Below are positions 1 through 6,566 of a DNA stretch of 11,737 nucleotides, in pieces. The stretch spans positions 1 through 11,737 of the forward strand of contig JAITNZ010000202.1 of assembly GCA_031290205.1 (NCBI GenBank), given 5' to 3'. The first letter of the stretch is position 1, and every line of letters begins with the position of its first letter. The translations under genes were made by a program, and so were the position numbers. The notes below the pieces were generated by a model. It saw only the letters and a program-made list of their open reading frames with translations. It ran no database searches and had not been told where the DNA came from. The DNA comes from Spirochaetaceae bacterium. GTDB lineage: Bacteria > Spirochaetota > Spirochaetia > Treponematales > Breznakiellaceae.

Positions 1-159
1 AATTTACCCCGAAAAATAAATTGCTCGCCCACAGGTGGCAGTAATTCCGAATTTTAGGGCAAATTGCCCAAAAGGTATTTTCTGCGAAACTCCATGGTAC
101 GCGGCACGAACGCTACGCACCAGCGATCCTGTCATGCTCCTTGCCGCGCACTCTGTGGT

Positions 160-187
160 AAGGGCTTTATCCGAGAACGCCCTTTTC
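160..187 (+). terminator. Hairpin, possible weak terminator
   Basis: A perfect 6-bp stem (AAGGGC at 160-165, GCCCTT at 179-184) encloses a 13-nt loop and runs into TTC. On the + strand it could terminate a gene left of the window, but the T-run is short. The same GCCCTTTTC string recurs in the hairpin at 1651-1677, so this may be a repeat-family member and not a dedicated terminator. Confidence 0.3.
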
Positions 188-193
188 TTACTG

Positions 194-240
194 ATATTCA
201 TTTCGTCTTCCGTTCGTGTTGTTCGTGAGGTTCGTGGTTG
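194..240. repeat. Dispersed TTCGTG nonamer repeat with 19-bp flank
   Basis: A 19-bp block, ATATTCATTTCGTCTTCCG (194-212), is followed by three 9-bp units of the form TTCGTGNNN (213-239), the last being TTCGTGGTT. The 19-bp block recurs perfectly at the right edge of the window (11719-11737), and the nonamer triplet recurs inverted at 11641-11669 with different spacer bases. It is therefore a dispersed intergenic repeat and not unique coding sequence. Confidence 0.7.
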
Positions 241-273
241 AATTCGGAACTGCTGGATCTGCTGAAGCTTGCC

Positions 274-302
274 TTGAGTAGAGCTCTTTTTTTCGATATG
301 CT
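274..302 (+). promoter_or_regulatory. Putative sigma70-type promoter of the purine permease
   Basis: TTGAGT (274-279), a 17-nt spacer and TATGCT (297-302) place a transcription start near 309, about 13 nt before the chosen ATG at 322. Each hexamer matches consensus at four of six positions. The short leader still holds an AAAGAGGG Shine-Dalgarno. No purine riboswitch core is visible upstream. Confidence 0.45.
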
Positions 303-321
303 TATTTTGCAAAGAGGGTTT

Positions 322-1611
322 ATGGAAAAAATATTCAAGCTGAACGCTCATGGCACGACCATTTCGCGCGAAATTGTCGCGGGGCTTACCACATTCATGA
401 CCATGGCGTACATTCTCGCGGTGAATCCTAGTATGCTTGGCGAAACCGGAATGCCGCCCTCCGCCGTATTTACGGCAACCGCACTCTCGGCGGCTATCGC
501 CACGCTTGTTATGGCATTTGCCGCCAATCTGCCGGTGGCTCTGGCGCCCGGCATGGGACTCAACGCTTTCTTCACTTACACGGTGGTTTCTGGTATGGGG
601 TATAGCTGGCAGACCGCGCTTACCGCAGTCTTTATCGAAGGCATACTGTTCATCCTCCTGTCCCTATTCAATGTGCGCGAAGCGATTGTCAATGCGATAC
701 CGCCCAACCTTAAAAAATCTGTCGTTGTCGGAATAGGATTACTTATCGCGCTGATAGGCATGGTGAACAGCGGCATCGTCGTAGGCGATGCCGGCACTAT
801 CATCGCGTTGGGAGAGCTTAAATCGGGGAGTGCGCTCGTTGCCCTTATTGGCATCGCCGTCATCATCATTCTTTACTCGCTGAAAGTGCGCGGCTCGGTT
901 CTTATCGGAATCCTCGTTACGACGATAATCGGGATTCCATTCGGCGTTACAAGTGTTCCGGCGGGAAGCTGGACGCCAATCGATATTCCCGCCGCGCCGC
1001 TTTTTTTTCAGTTTGAATTTACGAATCTTTTAACGCTCAAGTTCTTTATCGTGCTGTTTACCTTCCTCTTTGTCGATATTTTTGACACGGTTGGTGCGCT
1101 TGTGGGCGTTACCCAGCAGGCAGGACTGATGAAAAACGGCGAAATACCCCAGGTAAAACAGGCATTCCTGGCAGATGCTATCGGGACAGTCGCCGGCGCC
1201 GCACTCGGCACTTCTACTGTTACCAGTTATGGCGAAAGCTCAGTCGGCGTTGCCGTCGGAGGCAGAACCGGACTTACCTCCCTCGTGACGGCGATACTAT
1301 TCCTGCTATCGCTCTTCCTTGCACCTGTGTTCCTGCTGATACCCGGCGCGGCGACAGGTCCCGCCCTCATTATTGTGGGCTTTTTGATGATGCAGTCCGT
1401 TACCACAATCGACTTCACAGACCCCGTCGAAGGTATTCCGGCATTCTTCACCATAATAATAATGCCCTTTGGCTATAGCATCTCGGAAGGCATTGTGTAC
1501 GGTATTATGAGCTATGTTATCCTGAAAGTGTTTACCGGCAAACTAAAAGATATCAGCGTTGTAACAGCCTTCCTTTTCGTAATCTTTCTGTTGCGCCTCT
1601 GCTTGAGCTAA
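322..1611 (+). CDS. NCS2-family (AzgA/PbuG-like) purine permease
   Basis: This is a 429-residue polytopic inner-membrane protein, the usual length for the AzgA branch of NCS2 (COG2252), which takes up adenine, guanine or hypoxanthine with protons. Visible family marks are the N-terminal SREIVAGLTTFMTMAYI (15-31), the TM3 segment ending ALAPGMGLNAFF (73-84), DIFDTVGALVGVTQQAGL (252-269) with the conserved acidic helix, and the TM10 motif GTSTVTSYGESSVGV (296-310) followed by GGRTGLT. ATG 322 is chosen because AAAGAGGG lies just upstream and the protein then begins like its family. The frame stays open back to a TTG at 238, but that stretch is repeat DNA. The gene converges with the selenium-linked operon on the other strand. 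The exact purine transported cannot be read from sequence. Confidence 0.94.
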   Translation: MEKIFKLNAHGTTISREIVAGLTTFMTMAYILAVNPSMLGETGMPPSAVFTATALSAAIATLVMAFAANLPVALAPGMGLNAFFTYTVVSGMGYSWQTALTAVFIEGILFILLSLFNVREAIVNAIPPNLKKSVVVGIGLLIALIGMVNSGIVVGDAGTIIALGELKSGSALVALIGIAVIIILYSLKVRGSVLIGILVTTIIGIPFGVTSVPAGSWTPIDIPAAPLFFQFEFTNLLTLKFFIVLFTFLFVDIFDTVGALVGVTQQAGLMKNGEIPQVKQAFLADAIGTVAGAALGTSTVTSYGESSVGVAVGGRTGLTSLVTAILFLLSLFLAPVFLLIPGAATGPALIIVGFLMMQSVTTIDFTDPVEGIPAFFTIIIMPFGYSISEGIVYGIMSYVILKVFTGKLKDISVVTAFLFVIFLLRLCLS

Positions 1612-1650
1612 AAAGCGTGCGGACAAAAATCCCCCCCTTCTGCATGAATC

Positions 1651-1677
1651 GCCCTTTTCAAAGTGAAGGCAAAGGGC
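1651..1677. repeat. Dispersed hairpin repeat in a convergent junction
   Basis: A perfect 7-bp stem (GCCCTTT at 1651-1657, AAAGGGC at 1671-1677) surrounds a 13-nt loop. The first 20 nt match 11409-11428, beside the flhB start, with only two differences. It lies between the purine permease stop and the yjiM-like stop and could act as a bidirectional transcript end, but neither side has a strong T-run. Confidence 0.5.
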
Positions 1678-1685
1678 TTAAAAGT

Positions 1686-1705
1686 GCTAAGGCACGCTAA
1701 GGCAC
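1686..1705. repeat. Tandem decamer GCTAAGGCAC x2
   Basis: Two perfect tandem copies of GCTAAGGCAC (1686-1695 and 1696-1705). Related sequences occur at 9250-9272 and 11497-11509. Read on the minus strand it supplies the last codons and the TAG stop of the yjiM-like gene. Confidence 0.7.
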
Positions 1706-2853
1706 TCTACAAAGGCGCCGGCTCGGGTTGCTAGTTGTCCTATGTCAGCGGTCCCGTAATCAGTTTCGAGCTGAAGGTAGGGAATCTTTTGCGCTTCAAG
1801 ATGGCGCTTTATCGTGTGCGCTTCGACCGCGTAGCTGTGGCAGGCTTGCAGCGTCATTTCGACGACACCCTGCACCTTAAACTGACGGCAAAGCCGGTCG
1901 AGCAGCTCGAGCCGGTTGGGATTCGGCGTCATAATCGAACAGCCGATTTGCAGATAAAAGTCGGCAATATTCGTAAGCGGGTCGCCTGATTCAGGACACT
2001 GCCGGTCGAACTGCTTGGCGCCCGTGCAATTTTCGTAAGCCACCACCACCGCGCCCGCCTCTTCAATCACCTTCACGACCTTTTCGGTAACGCCGCCGAG
2101 CGGACAGCCGGTCACGAGAATACGCGGCGCGCTTTCGCTGATGGGGCGTTTACCGGCAGTATATGCCGCCTTAATCGAATCGATAGCGGCGCGTAGCTCC
2201 GCCACTTTTGTTTCGTGATTAAACTTAAACTGAGCGCCGAAAAGCACGCGGAGCTGATCGAGCCCGCTCATGGGCGGCGGCGTCAACACGGAGAGTTCGT
2301 ATAGCTCTTTAAGCAGGGCGCGCTCAATATTTCGCCGGTGAATCGCAGCGCGTAATTGTTCATCGCTAATCGAAACGGCAAAATCTTTTTCCACCCGCTC
2401 CTTGAGGCGCACGATTTCCGAGCGCCAGAGCGTGTGCGCTTCTGGGGTGTTTTGCGTATGAGGCAATTGGAGCACATGGACATTTTTAATTTCGCCGAGG
2501 AGCTCGTACATTTTTGCTTTGCCGTCGCAGGTTGTCTCGCCTACGACCAGATCGGAAAAATACATATAGGGGCATTTATCGCTTACGGCAAAACCGTAAC
2601 TGGATTTTATCAGCGGGCAGAGATTACTGGGCAGAGTTTTTTCCGCCTCGGCGATGGTTTCGTCGCTCGTTGCGCAGAGCCCAACACTCAAGAGTCCCGC
2701 CGCCATAAAAATTTCCACCGGCGTATACGTGCAAAACAAGCCGACAACGCCCTGCCCGCGCTCTTTCATGTCCTTCATAGCAAGAAAGCCCTGTTGCCGC
2801 GCCTCAGCAAAACCGGCGAATACTTCTGGTAGTTCAGTGTTCAGGGTAATCAA
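1687..2853 (-). CDS. yjiM: YjiM-like double-cubane-cluster anaerobic reductase (2-hydroxyacyl-CoA dehydratase D family)
   Basis: This 388-residue soluble protein aligns by eye from end to end with E. coli YjiM, in the HgdB/FldB (2-hydroxyacyl-CoA dehydratase subunit D) superfamily. Shared landmarks include TSDETIAEAEKTLPSNLCPL (62-81), SSYGF (84-88), DKCPY (92-96), FSDLVVGETTCDGK (99-112), GCPLGG (249-254), YENCTGAK (273-280), QACHSYAVE (336-344) and ETDYGTADIGQLATR (363-377). Twelve cysteines are present; those at 41, 60, 79, 94, 109, 250, 276, 305 and 338 sit in conserved motifs and are likely iron-sulfur ligands. Relatives (DCCP) hold a [8Fe-9S] cluster and need an ATP-hydrolysing activator, which is not in this window. 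The start is TTG, supported by AGGAGAGG seven nt upstream. It is the last gene of the yedE operon. The natural substrate is unknown. The final residues, CLSVP, come from repeat DNA. Confidence 0.93.
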   Translation of the reverse strand: MITLNTELPEVFAGFAEARQQGFLAMKDMKERGQGVVGLFCTYTPVEIFMAAGLLSVGLCATSDETIAEAEKTLPSNLCPLIKSSYGFAVSDKCPYMYFSDLVVGETTCDGKAKMYELLGEIKNVHVLQLPHTQNTPEAHTLWRSEIVRLKERVEKDFAVSISDEQLRAAIHRRNIERALLKELYELSVLTPPPMSGLDQLRVLFGAQFKFNHETKVAELRAAIDSIKAAYTAGKRPISESAPRILVTGCPLGGVTEKVVKVIEEAGAVVVAYENCTGAKQFDRQCPESGDPLTNIADFYLQIGCSIMTPNPNRLELLDRLCRQFKVQGVVEMTLQACHSYAVEAHTIKRHLEAQKIPYLQLETDYGTADIGQLATRAGAFVECLSVP

Positions 2854-2882
2854 TTTTTTTCCTCTCCTATAATTTTGAATAG

Positions 2883-2983
2883 ATGATGGATGATGGATTT
2901 TTACTTCGGAGTATCAGCATATTCCAAGTAGTATTCCCATAGTTCGAATAAAAAATCCATAGTCCATACTCCATAATCCATCC
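2883..2983. repeat. Inverted pair of 7-bp-period arrays between DUF3343 and yjiM-like gene
   Basis: The left part (2883-2898) holds two ATGATGG heptamers. The right part (2956-2983) holds four degenerate TCCATNN heptamers, the complement of the left unit. The inner edges GGATTTTTA (2895-2903) and TAAAAAATCC (2949-2958) also pair. The gap could fold into one imperfect long hairpin in the operon transcript. The yjiM-like Shine-Dalgarno lies outside it, nearer the gene. Confidence 0.6.
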
Positions 2984-2987
2984 CCCG

Positions 2988-3251
2988 TCACCTATTCCCC
3001 AACATCTCTTCATACAGTTCCTCGCCTACATGATTCATACGAATCTTATAGATTTTTGAATATACAACTCTATTTATTTTGAGAAACTCAAATATATCTT
3101 CGCAGAGAAAGTTAATCCGGGCGGAAAATGCACAGCTAAGCCCGAGGCAACGAGGGTTTTGTATTAACTCAGCAGGCAATTGTTTTTTATCCATCAGCAT
3201 TTGAAAATCAAACGCCGCCCCGACGGTCTCGAATGTTATCAGTAGATGCAT
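2988..3251 (-). CDS. DUF3343 protein (putative Se/S carrier-like)
   Basis: A small soluble protein of 87 residues. The N-terminal strand MHLLITFETVGAAFDFQMLM and the central PRCLGLSC (33-40) match the DUF3343 / Se_S_carrier pattern, in which one cysteine after a Pro-Arg-x-hydrophobic stretch is conserved; here C40, with C35 as a second candidate. Family members often sit beside YedE-type transporters and are thought to relay selenium or sulfur, but no reaction has been shown that I know of. It begins 11 nt after the yedE stop with AAGGA six nt before its ATG, so the two are clearly cotranscribed. The charged C-terminal half (51-87) has no motif I recognise. Confidence 0.85.
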   Translation of the reverse strand: MHLLITFETVGAAFDFQMLMDKKQLPAELIQNPRCLGLSCAFSARINFLCEDIFEFLKINRVVYSKIYKIRMNHVGEELYEEMLGNR

Positions 3252-3262
3252 TTTTTATCCTT

Positions 3263-4336
3263 TTATGCTACCGCAGTTTTTTTATTGGACGACATGACAA
3301 TCAGCGTGATGACGACAAAGCCGATGACGACGGCTATCTTCCCGTTTAGGGGAACGCCGGTAGGGGATGCGGCGATCCCAAAGTTATGGGCGGTGGCGCC
3401 GGCAACGAGAAAGCCCAGTATGCTTATACCCGCGTCGGCATTGCCTTCGCCTGCCATAACAAGCTGACGCAGCGGGCAGCCGCCCAACAACACTGAACCG
3501 TATCCGACTAATGCCATGCCCAGAAAATTAAAAATAAAATCCGTATGCGCGATCGGCTGTCCGGCAAATCCTAAATTGAATTTACCCAAAATAAGATTGC
3601 CAATTAACGCGGCGATAAATATCGCGGCATAGCCCACGAACATACCCGGTTTACGAATTAAAAATATATTACGGATACTCCCCGACATGCAGAGCCCGCT
3701 TCGCTGAACGAGGGCGCCTACGATAAGCGCCGCAACTAACGAAATAAGCACCGGCGCATGCATTGAGCCGGGTCCCGACTCACTAAAGTGTATAAAAGCC
3801 GGACGGATGACGAGGAACGCCAAAAGAGCGAGTGCCAAGACGGGCATGATAAAACCGTTTGACGTTTTTTGCTGCTCCGTCTTGCCAAAAGAAAAGCCCC
3901 GGCGGATAAGCAGGCTTCCGCCGCCCACTCCGGCGCCAAAGCCAATCAAGCCAATTACCGCATTGAGGTCGCCCCCACCGAGGCGGAGCATTAAGCGCAA
4001 GGGGCAGCCGAGGAAGACCAGCGCGCCAATCATCACAAAAAACGCGGTGAAGAAGCGGCTTAACGATGCTGAACCGCCGACGCTTTTCCATTCACGGCGC
4101 GCGAAGGACAAGATAAATGCCCCCAATAAAAAGCCCGCGATTTCGGGGCGTAAGTATTGCACGGGCGCCGCGCCGTCTAGTCCAAGCCCGCCGGCTAGAT
4201 CCCGAATAAAACAAGCCGCGCACAAACCCATGTTGGCGGGATTGCCAAATTTGGTAAGCACCGTCGCCAAGCCGCCAATGACCAAGCCGGTCCCGATAAA
4301 CCAATATACACTGTTGTCTTTTACTTTTTTTTCCAT
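3263..4336 (-). CDS. yedE: YedE-family selenium/sulfur transporter
   Basis: A 357-residue polytopic membrane protein of the YeeE/YedE family with two internally similar halves. Each half carries a GCPLR motif (110-114 and 286-290, the latter in LLGGCPLRQLVMAGEGNAD). It also carries FGNPANMGLCAACFIRDLAG (30-49), QYLRPEIAGF (60-69) and RSGLCMSGSIRN (212-223). The first half matches the selenium-associated YedE subgroup more than the thiosulfate YeeE type. Cysteines at 39, 42, 111, 216 and 287 are candidates for a substrate relay. ATG 4336 is chosen because the protein then starts like its family; GGAGG lies 14 nt upstream, which is long. The frame remains open to 4417, but that would start upstream of the predicted transcription start. 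It is the first gene of the operon with DUF3343 and the yjiM-like gene. Whether it moves selenium or sulfur cannot be decided from sequence. Confidence 0.93.
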   Translation of the reverse strand: MEKKVKDNSVYWFIGTGLVIGGLATVLTKFGNPANMGLCAACFIRDLAGGLGLDGAAPVQYLRPEIAGFLLGAFILSFARREWKSVGGSASLSRFFTAFFVMIGALVFLGCPLRLMLRLGGGDLNAVIGLIGFGAGVGGGSLLIRRGFSFGKTEQQKTSNGFIMPVLALALLAFLVIRPAFIHFSESGPGSMHAPVLISLVAALIVGALVQRSGLCMSGSIRNIFLIRKPGMFVGYAAIFIAALIGNLILGKFNLGFAGQPIAHTDFIFNFLGMALVGYGSVLLGGCPLRQLVMAGEGNADAGISILGFLVAGATAHNFGIAASPTGVPLNGKIAVVIGFVVITLIVMSSNKKTAVA

Positions 4337-4364
4337 AGTTTCTATAATTTCCTCCAAAAGATTT

Positions 4365-4381
4365 TGCCATTTGCAATGGCA
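4365..4381. promoter_or_regulatory. Perfect 7-3-7 palindrome at yedE transcription start, candidate operator
   Basis: TGCCATT (4365-4371) and AATGGCA (4375-4381) are exact inverse complements separated by TGC. With the promoter at 4389-4417, the predicted start is near 4382, so the palindrome covers about +1 to +17. That position suits a repressor operator; as RNA it would be a 7-bp hairpin at the 5' end of the mRNA. Confidence 0.55.
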
Positions 4382-4388
4382 TATTTGA

Positions 4389-4417
4389 ATTGTATCAGCG
4401 CATAATACGTTTGTCAA
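4389..4417 (-). promoter_or_regulatory. sigma70-type promoter of the yedE operon
   Basis: On the minus strand: TTGACA (4417-4412, a perfect -35), a 17-nt spacer and TACAAT (4394-4389, five of six). The start would be near 4382, giving a leader of about 45 nt before the yedE ATG. This is one of the best housekeeping promoters in the window. Confidence 0.8.
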
Positions 4418-4555
4418 TACATTTGTTGCGAAATTAAGTGCAATTTCAATACTTTTTTCAAAAAAGGAAAGGCAATCTCGGGCAGTCGGCAGAGCAATGA
4501 AGAATGCCGCGCGTTACTGTCGAGGTCTAGACTGACATATTCGCTTGCATTTATA

Positions 4556-6439
4556 ATGCCCATCATGGAAACTAAGCCTAATTTAGATAAACTAAACTCT
4601 GCCCTCTCTCGTCTGATTCTCTCCGCTTCCGGGTGGCGGGGGATCTTTGCATGTGACGGGGATGGTGAAAGTAGCAAGACGGCGCTTTCAGATGAACACC
4701 GCGTTATAGTGGCAGCGGCGGCGATGGTTTTTTCAGATTATATAAAAACACACGGCTGTACAGAAAAACCCACTCTGCTTGTCGGGATGGACACGCGCCC
4801 AACCGGACCGGAAATTGCGCGGGCAATCATCCAATCACTGCTTGCTGCTCATTGCGAGGTAAAGTTCATTGGTGTGTGCGCCGCCCCCGAGATCATGGCG
4901 TCAGCCCGTTCTTTTGGGAGCGAGCTTGTCCCGCAGGCGCACGGCTTCATCTATATATCGGCGAGCCATAATCCTATCGGCTATAACGGACTGAAGTTCG
5001 GTCTGCTGGACGGCGGCGTCCTCAATGGCGACGAAGCTTCATCACTAATCGAATCATTCACACGCTTGATGAACAAAGAGGGGACGCCCGAACGCATTAG
5101 CAGCCTCGTCAATACGGTTTCGCTAGAACAATATGCTGATATTAGCAAGAGGCAGCAGGCGCATAAAAGGAGTGCGCTCGATTCGTATTTTTCATTTACA
5201 AGAGATCTGATTGCCGGAAACGGGATTAGCTCTTTTGTGATGAGCGCCGTGTTGCAAAACGCGCTGCATGATTATCCTCTTGGTATCGTGGCGGACTTTA
5301 ACGGGTCGGCGCGGACCGTGAGTATCGACCACGATTTTTGGGCAAAGCTGGATATTGATTTTGCTGCCATCAACGACGCAAGCGGCGCGATTGTCCACCG
5401 CATCGTGCCGGAGGGGGAATCCCTCGACCCATGTCGCGCCTTCCTCGAAACACAACACCAAATGGATGCACGTTTTCTGCTGGGTTATATGCCCGATTGC
5501 GATGGCGATAGGGGCAACATCGTCATCTGGGATGATGCACAACAAAAAGTGCGTGCGCTCGAAGGGCAGGAGGTTTTCGCACTCTGCTGCATCTCTGAAC
5601 TTGCACACCTTGTGTGGACTGGCGAGCTCTCGTATCATGCGAACGGAACGCCTGACAGAAAAGTTGCCGTCGCCGTGAACGATGCCACCTCGATGCGTAT
5701 TGATAAAATTGCGTCTTACTTCGGCGCCGAAACATTCCGCGCCGAAACAGGCGAGGCAAATGTGGTGACCCTTGCGCGGAATCTGCGCGAGCGGGGATAT
5801 ATCGTCCGCTTACTGGGTGAAGGCGCGGCGGGCGGCAACATTACCCACCCTTCCGCCGTGCGCGACCCGCTCTGCACGGTGATGGCGCTCGTAAAATTAT
5901 TCGCCATCCGCAGCGGCATGAACACTCAGGCGGATGCGCGCGGCTTCTTTCAAATATGGTGCGAGAAATCCGGCAATCCATATCACGCTGATTTCACTCT
6001 CTCTGATATTATTGCAACAGTGCCACCCTTCGTTACTACTAACGCATACACACCCGAAGCAGTGCTGAGCGTCCAATCCAACGACCATAGCAAGCTCAAA
6101 GAAACGTATCAACGTATATTTGAAAATGATTGGGAACAAAAAAAAGATGAACTGCAAAAGAAATATAATATCGCAGGCTATTTCGCATCGGGCTTTAATG
6201 GCTCGGATGAACGGTGTCCGGTGCAAGATTGGCGAAGCATCAAAAAGGGCGGGCTTAAAATCACTTTTTATGATGACGCCCAAGCTTGCGTTGCGGCACT
6301 GTGGATGCGCGGTTCAGGGACGGAACCTGTTTTCCGCGTAATGGCGGATGTAGCGGGGGAAAGACGCGAACTTGAAAGAACTCTGCTCGCATGGCAGCGT
6401 GATATGATTGTTGACGCGGACAAAGCGCTCTGCTGCTGA
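4556..6439 (+). CDS. Phosphoglucomutase/phosphomannomutase family protein
   Basis: A cytosolic alpha-D-phosphohexomutase of 627 residues that interconverts hexose 1- and 6-phosphates, feeding glycolysis or envelope sugar synthesis. All four active-site elements are visible: the phosphoserine loop SASHNP with S137, the metal loop DCDGDRG (314-320), the sugar loop GEGAAGGNIT (421-430) and the phosphate loop RGSGTEPVFR (585-594). It exceeds bacterial ManB/AlgC-type enzymes (about 450 residues) and is nearer the long type. The extra length includes 156-245 and a charged, lysine-rich segment near 515-540. Two ATGs, 4556 and 4565, are possible; neither has a Shine-Dalgarno. Glucose or mannose preference cannot be called. 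The gene is transcribed away from the yedE operon and converges on the sigma factor gene. Confidence 0.93.
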   Translation: MPIMETKPNLDKLNSALSRLILSASGWRGIFACDGDGESSKTALSDEHRVIVAAAAMVFSDYIKTHGCTEKPTLLVGMDTRPTGPEIARAIIQSLLAAHCEVKFIGVCAAPEIMASARSFGSELVPQAHGFIYISASHNPIGYNGLKFGLLDGGVLNGDEASSLIESFTRLMNKEGTPERISSLVNTVSLEQYADISKRQQAHKRSALDSYFSFTRDLIAGNGISSFVMSAVLQNALHDYPLGIVADFNGSARTVSIDHDFWAKLDIDFAAINDASGAIVHRIVPEGESLDPCRAFLETQHQMDARFLLGYMPDCDGDRGNIVIWDDAQQKVRALEGQEVFALCCISELAHLVWTGELSYHANGTPDRKVAVAVNDATSMRIDKIASYFGAETFRAETGEANVVTLARNLRERGYIVRLLGEGAAGGNITHPSAVRDPLCTVMALVKLFAIRSGMNTQADARGFFQIWCEKSGNPYHADFTLSDIIATVPPFVTTNAYTPEAVLSVQSNDHSKLKETYQRIFENDWEQKKDELQKKYNIAGYFASGFNGSDERCPVQDWRSIKKGGLKITFYDDAQACVAALWMRGSGTEPVFRVMADVAGERRELERTLLAWQRDMIVDADKALCC

Positions 6440-6509
6440 GCATCGAGTCCTCAGAGCATTTCGAGCAGGAAATCCCTATAAAACGGCGCTTGCGTCAGTT
6501 TTTTCCCCG

Positions 6510-6566
6510 ACTCGCCGACTCCCCACTCTTCATTCCCCATTGCTCATTGCTCATTGCTCATTGCTC
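6510..6566. repeat. Heptamer array, CATTGCT x4 plus degenerate units
   Basis: Four exact CATTGCT heptamers (6538-6565) are preceded in phase by four decayed units: ACTCGCC, GACTCCC, CACTCTT and CATTCCC, starting at 6510. The array fills much of the convergent gap after the phosphohexomutase and runs into the last codons and TGA stop of the sigma factor gene (6551-6553). Confidence 0.75.

Noticed and set aside
4..241. Opposed small ORFs at the left edge (minus, about 65 codons from 198; plus, 68 codons from 35)
   Set aside because: The two frames overlap on opposite strands and each runs into the dispersed TTCGTG repeat. Neither shows a domain, a convincing Shine-Dalgarno or a membrane pattern. 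Repeat-derived coding is the simpler reading.
238..321. Longer start (TTG 238) for the purine permease
   Set aside because: The extra 28 residues do not resemble the family, the stretch begins in repeat DNA, and a promoter and Shine-Dalgarno fit ATG 322.
240..321. Purine riboswitch upstream of the permease
   Set aside because: No conserved TTTCTACC-like core or paired loops are present. The CCGACTA string at 9927-9933 belongs to a hairpin far away and lacks the rest of the motif.
1687..4336. Selenocysteine (in-frame TGA) in the selenium-linked genes
   Set aside because: All three genes run from start to stop without internal TGA and have ordinary cysteines at the conserved positions.
3736..4388. 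Several ORFs overlapping yedE on both strands
   Set aside because: Shadow frames of a clearly conserved membrane-protein gene.
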